From contig NC_051438.1 in the NCBI RefSeq assembly GCF_001649575.2, positions 23,296,816-23,360,815 of the forward strand: 64,000 bases of DNA, read 5' to 3'. Within the stretch, counting starts at the first letter, position 1. The number at the start of each line of letters is the position of its first letter. Shown one piece after another: positions 11,041 to 23,800 of the stretch. The translations under genes and the position numbers were made by a program. The notes under the pieces are model-generated. The model was not told where the DNA came from, searched no databases, and worked only from the letters and a program-made list of their open reading frames with translations. This DNA comes from Kryptolebias marmoratus. Lineage: Eukaryota; Chordata; Actinopteri; Cyprinodontiformes; Rivulidae.

Positions 11041-14000
11041 AATGACATTTTCAAGAGCATTTCAGCATGAGCTGAATCATAAATATGCATGCTCATTAAT
11101 AACAGATATCTCACCCTTGTAGGAAAAGTAGATTTTTTTCTCAACAATATGGATGTTTTGCTAGCTGTTAGCTGACTTAGTGTTTTTAGTGAAGGTTTAT
11201 TATTGCATCATACAGAAAGTCACAGATGACAGAATGTCAAATATATGTGGAGATTAAGAACATAGGCAATGATGAAGAGGTTAAAATTTAAACAATTAGT
11301 GTTTGGTATTTGATTGTAGAAAACACATTGTAAATATATGTTGGCTATGACTGAGAAGAAAGAAGAAAGTCAACTTTTGGAGTCAGCCTATTTTGAGATG
11401 GATACCACAGCTAATCAACCACAACAATCTGAACAAGGGATCAAATCTGTGCAGCTCCAGCACAGATTTGATAAAATAACAACAAAAACAGTCTTTGCAC
11501 ACTATAATTTCTTTTTTACACATATTGACCAGTATTTGATGTACATCTTTGTTGATTTTAAAGTTTAAAAAGCAAGAAAACTACTTAATTTCCAGAAAAT
11601 CACAACTACAGAGCAAGTGCAAGATTCATATATAATTAATCAAAGGGGCTGAGATCTGAAATGCAGAAAATTCATATTTTAAGCTAACCAGCCTTGTTTT
11701 TATTTGTTAAATACTGAGGTCAAACCAAATTTGAAACTTATATTATAACTGTTTAAAAGAGGCTAATATAAATAGAAACCCCAAAATTCTTTTACATTTG
11801 TATTTCAAAAAGAATCCAATAGATTTTGCTGCTAAAAGTTGGATACTGTCTCCTAAAATAAATACTATGCTCAGAGTGTGTTTGGAATCATTTTTGACTA
11901 CAAATGTTGTGTACTTAAACACAGAACCAAAACAACAATGATACTAACTTAGCCCGACTGTGCTATGCTTCTCAGTGTTGAGCATTTTGCGTGCTCCAGA
12001 GTTTTATATTGATTGTTGAACTATTTATGCAACCATTAGTTTTTCTCTGCTTTGAATTGAAAAGTGCCACACACTGGTAGTTCATCACAATTTGAAAAAG
12101 CTATTTGTAGATAAAAAAAGAAATTCAGATATTTAAATCTTTTTTCAAACTTTTGATCTCATTTGGAATAATAAGCATTTGAGCTGGTAAAGTTGGTGCA
12201 GATGGCTCAGAGTAAAACATCACAGTTAAAGGATTGAATAAAGACTGTTGTGAATGTCAAAGCCATTTTTTTGTAGTTTCTGATAAGAAAGGATTACTTT
12301 CCTATTTCAAATTTCTTTTCATGCCTTAATACACTGGTTCATGCAGACAGTTATAAAATGCACCTTTTATTATTAATCATTATAAGTTGTTCTGTGCCCA
12401 ACCTTAAAATGTCTTAAAACATTTTGTTTTATTGCACAACTGTTGTCTGAATGGCAGAACTAGCTGAAAAAAAAAACTTATAATAGAAATAGCATATAGG
12501 ACTCCAAAACAAAAACAAAAACCACATATGAAAGCTGAAAGATAAGTCAGCAGTCACTGCCAGCCCCAAATGTTGCTGCAGCTTACTCATTATGCCACCA
12601 GAGCCTGAGGACATCTCATGGTTATCTCAGAGATGCTAATGGATTTCATAAAACAGTAGAATTTGATGCCCTGCATTAGAACAGGTTTTCTGGTTTTTTT
12701 GTACCTTCACAGGAGATGCCTTTCTCAGAATGGCCCAGACTCACTGCAGAGTTTCAAAATATTTTCAAAATCACTTTGTGTATTAGGTCTTTCTCTGTTT
12801 TATGGTATGATTTCAGGCCTGTGAAGATATTTTTAGACACTTTTTTTTTTGCTTTGAAAAAAAAACTCCTAATTAGTTTTGTCTGCTTATATTAGGAATA
12901 AAGTTTGTTGCTCAAAGTGTGTTGCATAATTAAAAGTAATCCGAAAGAGTGAATTAAAGGTACCCATTGCAAACTATGAACTCAAACAATGTATGTAATG
13001 TCAATTGTTCTGTAATGAACTACTAGCATTAATTCATCTCATTGACCTCTGATGGAAGGAATTTGTATACTTACTTGGGTTGGGATACATTTGCTGAGGT
13101 TTGGCAGTGCTGAGAAGTGTATAATCCCATCAACATGACTGCGTATGAATTCATTTTTCTGTGCAGTACAAGCATATAATTCTGCCCAGGAGTTCCTGCT
13201 GTCTATATTCATAACACAAGAGTGAGGGAGGCAGAACTGCCTGACTTTAAAAGCAATGGCCTTTTATGAATCTAATAACATATGACTTTGAAGAGAGCAT
13301 GTTCGTTTCTTCAAAGGGATGCCACCAAAGGAGGGACAGACAAAAGACAGAAGGGAGGACAGAGCAGGTGGGAGGGAAACAAAGAGAGTATAGATTAGTA
13401 TCTCTGTCTTACGCCCACATCACATTGAGCACCTCTTTCCCCAGACACCCACTTAGCAAGAAGAAATTACATTAACTGGTCAATGCGGAACCTTTTGATT
13501 AATTCAAACCATTATGTGACACATTAACCCCTTCAGACACTAGAAGGTGGTGTGTCCTCCTATAGCAGTACCATCTTACAGCATCAGATCTGATGACAGT
13601 TGAAGTTGAGCACATTACAATAACTGAAGTTGAAGTAAGCTGAGCAATAGTGTCTTTTATTTTCAATGTTAAAAGCAATGTGAACTCAGTCACTTGACAG
13701 ATTAACACTATATGTGTTAACACCATTAAGTTCAGTACAAACATTCTTCCTTTGTTGTCTCCTGTTAGAGAAGTTCATTTATGTTGACACACTGACACTT
13801 TTGGAACAAACAGAACAATAACAGAAACTCCACTAAAATGTTTTTTTAGTGATTAAATCTGTCATCTACAGCAGGCTGACGCTAAACCAGTCTTATTAAA
13901 CATAGCATCAACCTGGACTTTAACCTTAGTTTGGGCTTAACTAAACACTTTGCCATGTGTAATTTCCTTCATAAATATAACAAAACTCATTCAAAATGCA

Positions 14001-16520
14001 GCAGAGTTGTTAAACTCTCACACATTTTAGCATCCCACTCAAACACTGAAGGCCTTGCCTATGTATACAGCATAATTTCAAAACTAACTGCATTTTGAAT
14101 ATACTTATAAAAAATTGTATGAAAATAGCCTTCAACTACCTTAACTTAACTGTATTGAAGATTTTGCTGGGACCAAATATCACCATGATGTATGGGTTGT
14201 ATCACAACTATGGTTCAAAATGAATGATTCTATGTTAGTCTGACAGGTAATAGTTTGATTTGGCTTTTTAAAATTTATTTTCTTTTGAAGCATCATGGGT
14301 TTTCTCTGTCTGCTCAGGGAAGCGGTCTTTGAAAGTGACTGGATGTCAAGCAGGAGGGCGTCAGTGAATACATTTACCACTACACATCATGCTGCTATGA
14401 TAAATGCTCAAGTCATATTCTGACTCACTGTAAAATAGCTAAGACAAATGAATCACATTAGGGAATACTGAAGCTGCCATCTTTAATTATAAATTTTCCT
14501 CAGATGTTTAGATAAAGTTAAAGTTGTATGTTTCAGTGTTTTTTTATTATTATCAAGCCACACTGCCTACTGTCATTCTGCTTCTGAACAATGGAATCCT
14601 GATTATGGAAACACAACAGGAACTTTTTTCAATTACTTTTTTTAAGAGGAGACCTTTCTCGGCATTGTGATAGTAATTACCTGAGTGACTATCAATGTTC
14701 CTTCAGTTTGTTCTCATACTGCGTTATGACATATTGTATTTAATAGATATAGTAAAACCAATTTTTTAATTGCTCTTCTGGAAGATAAGGTTAATATTTG
14801 GCTCATGCTTAATGATTCTCCCTATGAGATGAGCTGAAGAAGCTGTTTATTGACAATGAGTTGGCTTGTCGTTCAACTTTATATGAGAACAATGAAAAGA
14901 ATAAGCCAACCTATAGAAGTAAAGTCAAGTGAAACAGACTTCATTAGTATGTGTGACACTATTCCTGTGAATGTTTGAATTGGTGATATTGACTATTTGG
15001 TACAATAAATACAACATGCAGTGATATAAGAAATACAATGTAGAGTAATAGATATAATGTATTGGTGGTATCTGCCTATTTCTGTAGTGTCTGTCACAGC
15101 TCTTCATCGTTATGTCTGTGTTTCTCCAAACATGCAGTCATTGCCAGAAAGCCATCCTGAGCTACCACAACCAGTCAGCAAGAACAGCTTATAATGTTCA
15201 GCTTTCAGTCCAAGAAGACTGTCTTTTATATAAAACTCTCTGCCAGCTCTTCTTGTTTCTGTGCCTTCTGCCGCTGTGGCCTGGTGCCACGGCTTCGTCA
15301 GTTTGACTGCTGACCAAATCTGGGACCTCTGTGCTCTTACACTTAATTACCAAACACCTCAATGACATAATAATCATGTACAAGTACATGTAAATAGGCT
15401 GCTGTGTCCAGGCGTTATTCTGTTATAATGGGTTTGTATGAGTGTATATGAAGGTTGTGAATTAGCCAATAAAGAAATCTTTGTGAAGAATCTAAAACAC
15501 AGCAGACGTGAAGCGATATTCAGAATAAAATATTAACTGTACTATTAAATTCATTATTACGTTAAATGATGGAAAACTATCATCACAAATTACTCTGAGA
15601 TTTATTTTCAGTTTGTTATGTGAGAAAAAAAACATTTAAATGAAATGTTTTGTACAAATATTCTTCTTACAAATAGTCTTTTAAAAAAGTCCAACTCATT
15701 CAGCATATTTTGAAATGATTTGCTGAGTCTAATTGCAGTATTCATATAGTGTATATTTTTTCGCTTTTGTTAATTAACCTGATTTGTGTGCTAATTAGTT
15801 CAACTTTTCTAAAACAATTATGTCAAAATATATTCTTTGATTTTGGATAAACTCCTACTCACTTTAAGAAGGGCACAATGTTTTGTCTGCATGAAGAAAA
15901 CAAAGCTAAGCCTAATGCTGAAACTACTAATGATTGGGTATATTAATATTTAAACCTGTAAGAACAATAGTTAACTTGTTTTCTTAAAAGAAAAAGCATG
16001 ATTGGGAAAATAAGTTATGCAATTGTGGGAATAAAATCATTCAAAATTGGGTAAAAGCTAAGATTTTATGACAGTTTGTCAGTGAAAGCAGTAACATTTA
16101 GCTGTAAAAAAAACTTCCCTTTGAGGCTAATGAAAATTTATGCAGTAAAAAAAGATCATGAGGTTTGAAGAGGCCAGATATACCCTGTTCCAAACTGATG
16201 TATAAAGCGAGTATGTAAATCAGAAGAAGAGATGAAGCGACAAACTTATCTAATGTCTACCTGATGTCTGCCTGTGAGGGCAGTGTTCAATGATCTTCAG
16301 GTACTTCTACCGGTCAGCTCTCATTTCTGGAACCTTCTGTCCCCATAATGAATGTGATTTTACTGCCTGAATATACTGAGTGACCTTTTTTTATCAAAAG
16401 ATTGTTTTTCTTCCCTGAGAGCGTAGCAATATTCCAAAATGGCAATGCCAAGATTCATTCAGAGAAACTGAAAAAAGTGGTTTAGGACACATGACTCATC
16501 GTTTTCACCCTCACAAAAGC
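11041..16520. other. AT-rich non-coding DNA with homeodomain-type motifs
   Basis: No frame above 81 codons. Two stretches look like regulatory or conserved non-coding sequence by motif density: 11059-11105 (TTCAGCATGAGCTGAA hairpin followed by ATATGCAT and CATTAATAA) and 15770-15798 (TTAATTAA and CTAATTAG palindromes 13 bp apart). A 7-bp inverted repeat, TTAACAC/GTGTTAA, spans 13702-13720. None of this is proof of function. Confidence 0.45.
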
Positions 16521-16610
16521 CCCAACCTCACTGAGAACCTTTGGAATGTGCCAGAGAATATTTAATGAAGCAGTATGACTCCCCCATCATTAATACAAGA
16601 TTGTAGTAGT
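16521..16610 (+). mobile_element. Tc1-like transposase relic (C-terminal DDE region)
   Basis: One frame reads PNLTENLWNVPENI, two stops, then SSMTPPSLIQDC. This matches the C-terminal landmark of Tc1-type transposases around the last catalytic acidic residue (NPIENLWDVLE), followed by the TPPSSIQDL-type segment. The glutamate of the EN(L/I)W motif is retained, but two adjacent stops kill the frame. Only about 30 codons can be aligned by eye and I found no inverted terminal repeats near it, so the element is a heavily decayed internal fragment. Confidence 0.62.
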
Positions 16611-17534
16611 TTCAACAAAATAGCATACACGTCAGCAAAAGCACTATGAAGCAGCAAGCGGTATGCATCCTCCATTGTGGGCCTCAGAAGATTAGCTGCT
16701 ACATTCACTTACTGTCTAACTTGGCAATTTTCTGTTGATATTACAAGTGAGTCGGCTTAGAATTGTTGCAGGAAGTGTAGAGCACTGGCTGTCAGCAGCT
16801 GTATTCTCACATGCCATTCGTAAGTAAAAATCAGAAAGTTTTCAGGCAGTTCATGATACACAGATATTGTTTGTTTAGGTTGGCAGGCCTTTTCCAGAAT
16901 CTAGTTCTCATGATTTGCTTTGGCAGTGCATTTTTTTTTTCTTTTTTGTTCTCCCTTTTTCTTTATGCTTGTGTGTATGACTTCATTTTTTTTCATCATC
17001 TGTGCTCCTGCAAGCGTGGCCTCCAGATCCCCCGGTCATCTACCAAACACACTTGATCTACATCAAAATCCTCACCAAGCAGTATATCTTCTCTCTTTCC
17101 ACTTTTCACCAGGTTGTCATTTTCTTCAGTTGAATTCCGCCTGCCCACTTAGAAGCCTCTGTCTGCTGGGTGGACTTTCACATCCTTTGTTATTACCTCT
17201 AGGACAACTTTCCAAGAACTAAGTTTAAGTGAAGGTTTCTGTTACGTCTCCACCTGTTTTGTGTAATTTGAAGATAAAGCAGGAGTTATCATCCGTTTAG
17301 CTTAAAAAGTAAACTTTGAACCAAATTTCATCAAATAACATGGGCTAAATAAATTGTTTATAATTTCAAAATTTAAAAGTGTAACAATCCTGAATTAGTG
17401 GATAGAAACAGTAACCAATGAGTTTTTAAAATCTGTCAATCAGGACAGTGTACTTTCTTATAAACATTTAATTGTTTACAATCTGCACCTAACCATGTAC
17501 ATTAATTTTAAGCCAAGTTACTTTAAACTATTTA
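16611..17534. other. Non-coding DNA with pyrimidine-rich patch
   Basis: T/C-rich at 16930-16965. The 100-codon frame at 16920-17222 is hydrophobic and low-complexity, without recognisable homology. No repeat family identified. Confidence 0.5.
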
Positions 17535-17727
17535 GCTATCCATTTTCTGCTACAGTGGTTCAGTGGTTGGGTCATGGAGGTAGCAGGTCCAGGAGGGAAT
17601 CCCAGACATCCCTGTCCTCAGTTATACTCTAACTCTATTGGGGAGGGTCAGAACATGGATAAACCAGTAAAATATTTGTTTGCCTTTTTGACCTGACTCT
17701 TTCTTCACCAAAACAGACCAAAGCAAA
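17535..17727 (-). mobile_element. Rex3-like LINE 3' end, internally deleted, inverted relative to the next copy
   Basis: The plus-strand sequence TATCCATTTTCTGC through CCCAGACATCCCTGTCCTCA (17535-17623) corresponds to the complement of the Rex3-like 3' end. After a junction near 17643-17652 the match resumes with ATAAACCAGTAAAATA and CTTTCTTCACCAAAACAGAC (17700-17719), which lies several hundred bases further upstream in the element. So this copy has lost a central block. Its 5' end abuts the 5' end of the plus-strand copy. No coding capacity remains. Confidence 0.65.
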
Positions 17728-17728
17728 G

Positions 17729-18187
17729 AGAAGTTTCGTTATCTGGGAGGGACTGAGTAGAGCTGCTGCTCCTCCACATCGAAAGGAGCCAGTTGAGGTG
17801 GTTCAGGCATCTGGTAAGTCAACACATTTTCACTCCCATCTCGTCACATTTGGACGCTTGGGCAGGTTCCCTGTGCGTCACGTATTGACGCATCGGGAAG
17901 CCCCTTCTCGTCATACATTGACAGGCAGGTTGGGTAAGTATGCCTCTTGTATGCCTCCCTAGGGAGATGTTCAGGGCATGTTTAACTGTGAGGATACCCT
18001 GGGGGAGACCCAGGACACGCTGGAGAGACTGTCTCCCAGTTGGTCTGAGGACGCCTTGGAATCGTCCCAGAAGAACTGGAAGAGGTGTCTGTGGAGAAGG
18101 GTGTCTGTGCTTCCTTACTGAAACTGCTGCCCCCATGACCTGACTCTGGAATAAGAGTCAAATGGATGGATGGATGGATGGATGGAT
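17729..18187 (+). mobile_element. Rex3-like LINE 3' end, 5'-truncated, with GGAT tail and a nested insertion
   Basis: From AAGTTTCGTTATCTGGGAGG to the end of the ORF this follows the Rex3-like consensus: GAGCTGCTGCTCCTCC, GGAGCCAGTTGAGGTGG, then the C-terminal GRPRTRW segment (18007-18027), a short 3' UTR and a GGAT tail (18162-18187). Removing the 113-bp insert at 17820-17932 and one copy of its duplication restores continuity with the consensus. Indels and substitutions break the frame. It is arranged head to head with the copy at 17535-17727. Both carry the same 3' region, so they are two insertions, not one twin-primed inversion. Confidence 0.85.
17820..17932. mobile_element. 113-bp nested non-autonomous insertion with internal hairpin
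   Basis: This block interrupts the Rex3-like copy and is flanked by a perfect 7-bp duplication, GGTAAGT, at 17813-17819 and 17933-17939. It contains a 14-bp imperfect inverted repeat, TTCCCTGTGCGTCA (17867-17880) and TGACGCATCGGGAA (17886-17899), with 12 of 14 positions pairing across a 5-nt spacer. TCTCGTCA occurs near both ends (17840-17847 and 17907-17914). The ends show little terminal inverted repeat (CAAC inward on both sides). It encodes nothing. A 7-8 bp duplication fits hAT- or P-like cut-and-paste insertion, but the superfamily is unproven. Confidence 0.75.
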
Positions 18188-20772
18188 CTTTTTAGTGTCT
18201 AAGTCACAATATCTTGCATGAAAACCTGTTAATTATCGCCATTCACAAAACCACTTTGTCACTAGAGCATTATTTCTTTATTTTGCACCTTCATTTAGTT
18301 TTGTTGGTCAAAACAAAGTAGCTTTCAGTGATAAGTCCACTTTTGTCACCCTTGCGCTGCTGCAGCCCGAGACATGTTTTGTGTCAGCCCAAACAAATTC
18401 TTCACACAGCATGTTATCACCCTTACTGCAGAAGTGTCTGCATGCAGTCATGTGTATTTGTAACAGCTATGCTGCAGGCAAAGGAGTTTCATTGTCAAAG
18501 TAAAGAGCCATAAAAGCTGGACCACAGGTAGGTATCCTGGAAAACACAGAAGACTTATGTATATTAAAAAAATAATGAAACGTTAAATAACCATATGGTT
18601 CAGTAGTTCCAAAACACAGATAATTACAAGTAGCTTAATTTGTGTTTAGGCAGTTTATTTATATATTATTATTGTTGGAACAATATTATTGAAACAAAAT
18701 ACATTTGTGTTTGTGCTGTATTCTCAGTTTAGCGCAGCCATAGGCGGTCTCTCAAATTTACTCTCTATTCTTTTTTTTCTTTATCTCCATTTGTATCCAA
18801 AAAGGAAGTGTTTGTCTTCTACCCCAGGTGGTGTAATTCATCATAAAACAAAAAATAAATATATCAGACTTACTGGTCCCCCTGAGTTCACTTTGTTTGA
18901 GCTTGTGTTTTGCCTTATATGAGCTTGTGAACAAGTAAAGTAAAAATGGAAAATAAACCCAGCAAGCTTCGAATGTTAAGAGATATGCATTATCTCTCCC
19001 ATCTGTTTGTACTTTTAATAAGACTAGAGATTTTTCAGAAAACTCAATGGTAGAAAGTGAAACAATGTTGATTCCTGCAGCTTTTAAACATATTTTCTTC
19101 TTCAAACTGTATGTTGTCAGATCCTCTGTGGTCAGGGCTTACTTTTAGGAAAAGGGAACTCTACCTTACCGTCATTTACAGGACATCTACAAATGACTGT
19201 GGGGGGCTAATTGTATGTTTAATGAGCTTCTAATTACACCCATTAGTTTATAGCACCAAAACACCATAAGAAACATGAGGTCAATTGTGACAAACAACAT
19301 AGATTCCAGTTTGATGTGTACACAACTTTAACTTGCTGCCCTGCAAATAAAACAAACCTCCAGTTTATAGACCACATGCATTGCTTTTGACTGCCAGAAA
19401 TGTGAAAATTACTAACTCATTGACAGATAAATACTCACTAAGCCTTAAGGGTTGTTTGGATCTGCAGGCCTATGTGTATTTTTGTGTATCTGATTATTCA
19501 TCAGCAAAACATCCTGCTCTGCCTGTCAATGGTGCATCTGCAGTAATGGATGCTTTTATTAAGGCTGATTAGATTAATTGTAGGAAATGAGGATATATTT
19601 TCTGGCAGTAGACCCTCAAGGTTTGGAGAAGAAAGGATCAATCATGTAGTTCTGAAACCTCATAATGCACACTGATTGTTTAAAGTGCAGACTGGCAGCA
19701 GATTTCCATAGATGGTAAGTGAACCCAGGCTTTTCTTTAGAGCTTTCTTTTGATTTCTCTTTTTTTCCTCTTATACTCGCATACACACACAAAAAGCTAA
19801 TTTATGTTTTTCGCATCTAAAATTACTTTTCTAACCTTTGTTTAACCAGGAAACAGAAAACTCTAAAAATTTAAATTATGTGTACAATGAGTTTCCCAGC
19901 CACAAAAAGACAGTACCTCAGGTCAGCAAAAAAAAAAATACACAATATAAACAAAATAAAAAGACACTTTAAAACGTTTTAATTCAAAATATCACATCCT
20001 AGGAGCTAAAACATCAAAATACTTAATTTCCAGTCATACAAGCATGAAGACATATCTGTCTCCAGTTACGTTTAAAATGGATCTGTTAGATTACAGTGAC
20101 TTTAACCCTTGTCAGCATGTTTGGGTCATCATGGTTATCTTTCAAGAGCATGAAATATCTGCTAAAGATCTCTAAAACACAAATACCTGGACCAGTCTGA
20201 CTCAGAAATTGTTAACGTCCATAGCTACATATCGTGTGAACCAAGATGTCATTGTTCTCGAAATAAATGGATAGAATTATCTTTTGAGATGATTAATTGC
20301 AACTGTAGATCATGTGTAAGACTTTCGCTTAATAATAAGCAACAATTCAGTTTTTCAAAGGGTCCTAATTTTTTTTTTGCCTTTGACACTAAAATGACTA
20401 AATTATTGTCTAGGCTAAAAAAATAAACCTCTAATCCTAAAATTGGGAAATAACCACAACTACTATGTATCATATAACATTCCTCTTACTAAATAAACTG
20501 CAGAATAAATTGCAGAAAATTTATATTTTTAAGAGATTTTATTTTTAGAGTTATCTTAAAAGTAAAAATCATGTTATTTTTTCTTTACGACTTCTTTGTA
20601 CAGCTTATACTGAATCATTTAGTTTTTATGCTTGGAGTACACAATTTAAATTCCTTATATAAAAAGTAGGGCTGCAATCAAAACTATTATACTTTACAGT
20701 AGATTGGCTTTTTGCCATCATCGTCATGTGCTGACAATGTTTATTGTCAAGGGTGGTAATCATAAACTTCAT
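18188..20772. other. AT-rich non-coding DNA
   Basis: The longest frame (115 codons, minus, 18758-19105) has no known domain. A-rich low-complexity DNA lies at 19920-19970. The stretch 19501-19580 is dense in motifs (CTGTCAATGG, TTTATTAAGG, GATTAGATTAATTG) and is a candidate conserved non-coding element. Confidence 0.5.
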
Positions 20773-20863
20773 TTAACCTTCCCGTGGCCTTTGGGTCAAG
20801 TGGACCTGAAGTTACAAGGGCTTCTCCTCTTCTCTTCAGTCACGAGGGCTTCAGGAGGGTTAA
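20773..20863. mobile_element. 91-bp TTAA-bounded miniature element (piggyBac-like)
   Basis: The block begins TTAACCTTCC and ends, on the reverse strand, TTAACCCTCC: nine of ten terminal bases match and both ends sit on TTAA. TTAA is the target duplicated by piggyBac transposases. The interior GGGTCAAGTGGACC resembles the common teleost arrangement in which a GGGTCAA..TTGACC palindrome follows the terminal repeat. It has no coding capacity, so it would depend on a transposase encoded elsewhere. The family name is an inference from terminal sequence and target site. Confidence 0.68.
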
Positions 20864-23800
20864 GTTTTTCTAACTGAGACATAAATGTGGACATTTCAGA
20901 AAAGCCTTTTTCACACATGGATGTGGTAAGACTATCACATGGGACTTTAATCGTTCATCTGATTTCACATGACTGCAGTCTACTCTGGCTCCTGTTACAT
21001 TGATAGATGATAGATTACTCTCAGTTGCAAAGATGCAAGTTTTGTGCTGATGCAGTTCCTCTTGCTTTTGTGATGATGCCGCCTGTGAATAGGATGTATA
21101 AAAACTGATTTGCAAAGGTCAAAAGTCATCTGCAATTTTCCAGTCTCTACATATTAGTGTTTCATGTTTTCATGAGTCGGGATCCAGTTTTACAACAATC
21201 CTGTCTTGATTTAGAATAATGTCACTTTATCTTCTCCACCAAGGTTTTCTATTCAATTCTCAATGAAATAGTCCCAAAGTAGTTTTGTCTTAGTTTGGAG
21301 GTTTAAACTGGCAATAGATCTTAAAATAGCTTAATTTCCCATTTGCCTAACATCCCCAAGGAACCATTTAGTGAAGCTAAAGGCCAATCAGGAATCTAAG
21401 AGAGCAGGAAATAGTTGATCTGAAATCAATTTTCAGTTCACCAGCTCATGAGTTTGGAGCAAAAGGGAAATCAGCTTTCCACTGGCAAATGTAGTTTGTT
21501 CTTTTTTTTTAAAAAAAAGACAGCTTATCAGCTGCCAGCTGCTTAAAAGGAAATATTACACAGTAACATATATGTGGAGAATTCTGAGCTACCTAATTCA
21601 AAAGACCTACACCCAAATTGATGGCTCTTGAACAAAGTGGGGAAAAAAAAAAAAAAACATTACAGGAAAACATTTTTTTTTCTATTATTAAAATAACCAT
21701 GTTTTTATTTTACAGCATACAAGTTTAAAAAAATAATAATATTTTTATTATTTTAAAAGAAATGGTACACAATAACAGAAAAATATAGCTAAGTAAGGCA
21801 AGCTGGACTCATGTAGCGTTCAAAGAATTATGTATGTTACTAAGTGAGAACTTCGACTTGCTTCTACGGTGAATCAAAAATGTGAGTGGACTCAGAGCAG
21901 TTCTTTTATGACGTTCAGACAAAAGACCACAATGCTGTATAGCAGCAGGTGGTTTGGCTCTAAAATGGCAATGATATTTCTTGATTAGCACTCAAATCAA
22001 AAATAATGTTTTGCAGGAAATTTTTATATCACAGGTAAGCTCATTATACACACATCAAAAACACTGCTAATGAAGAACATTGTTTTGCACGATTCTTCTG
22101 CATTTTGGCTGTACGCTGGCATATCGCTAAAATCTGCTCTAAAATGAGCAATTAGACTCAGTTCATGAGTTGATATTTTACAATTTTTGACACAGCAGGA
22201 AACAAAAATCATGAAAAAAAGAACCAATGAAAATGATGAGGACATAATCATTGTCCCTGCCTAATTCAATGTACTGGGATTTGGCACTTTGTTGTTGAGC
22301 CTTCAGTCACCCATGGCTGTAAAAAACATGTTACAGTTTCATCTTCATGTTCATTTTAGTGCCGACTCCACAGTTAAGGTTCATAAAAAGTATGCCCGTG
22401 TTTTTCATTTTATTTTTACACTAACCCTATTCTTTCACAGCCTCATCTGTAAACACCTGTGTGATGACAAATGTTCTGGCTGAAAGCATTGTCATCATTT
22501 AGCAGGAACTACATGCTTTGTCCGTTCATATTTCTGTAAACATTTTACTACTACCCAGTTCAGCACAAAGCCCACAAAACAGTAAAGTGCTGTTAAATAC
22601 ACTTTCAGTTCAGACAATTTTAGTTTAAAGGTTGCTGCTCAGAGGCTCTAATTTAAAAAACTAATTAACAATTATTAACATGTAATGATGACAAGAAAAA
22701 CAAAAACAAACCACTGTAATACTTGTCTGAAAAAAATACTTCAGGTTATGGTTTTATTTTTGCCTGGCCCCTGATCGGGTACCAGATTTGTTTCACTTGT
22801 TTTTCAAATGTGAAATACTGACATAAAGTGGTTTTTTTTATAAAAAGATAACTAAATAAGCAAGATATAAGCAAGAAATAAACTGTGACATTTGAAAGTG
22901 AAAATGATTGGAAATAACATTCAGCATTACTCCTAAATTAATCTAATTGTATTTCTCAGAGCATGACTTAATGTGTTTTATTTCACAAATATCTGCCTTT
23001 TAACATGTCTTCAAATCAGAGTGGAATCAACCAGACAACCAGTATTAATAGCATCTGCATAGTTTTATTGCATCGACTTGTTCAGACCCGCATAGAATCA
23101 GCCATTCATGACTCGCAGAGATGGAAAGGCTTACAGCAAAAGCTGAGAATGGCATCCAGCTGAGGTGGATCAGATGAATGTTGTCTAAGATCAAACTTAC
23201 AGATACAGTTTGAGTCATTATCAGGAGCTGTCAGACTTTGCTTTAACCTTGACCTTGTTATTGCAACCTCCTTTTGAATCAGCAGCTTAAAAGGTAAGGA
23301 CGTTCAACTGTGACTCTTAATGAGACGCACAACTTCACAGAACAAGAGTCCCATTGGGTGAACTCGTTTGCATATTACTCAGGTTGTCTTTGTGTTTTGA
23401 CAGATGATGTGAGCAGGATTCCAGCATGATGAAATGAGAAGCCAATATCTGAGAGATCAAAACACAATACAAAGTTTCAAGTAATCCAATTTTTGGGTTG
23501 TTGGCTCAATAATAGAATGTTTTTTGCATAGTTAGGTTTTAACTGTATTTATTTTTGTTTGTTAAATACATTACATTGTTTTTAAAGCTTTTGGTGATCT
23601 TTAAAATTTGCACAGACTTGAACATACTATTTCCTCTTACATGCAGGTTTTATTTAGGTTTTTTTAGCCGAACATGCTGACATTACATTCACCCAGTTGA
23701 AGCTCTTTAAAATATAAATCACCTTTTTCTCTAACCCAATTTAACTGGGGACATTCCACTTGTTCAATTGCCTTTAAATATTACATACGCAGGTTTGTGA

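Noticed and set aside
17819..18136. 105-codon minus-strand frame
   Set aside because: It is antisense to the Rex3-like 3' end and runs through the nested insertion.
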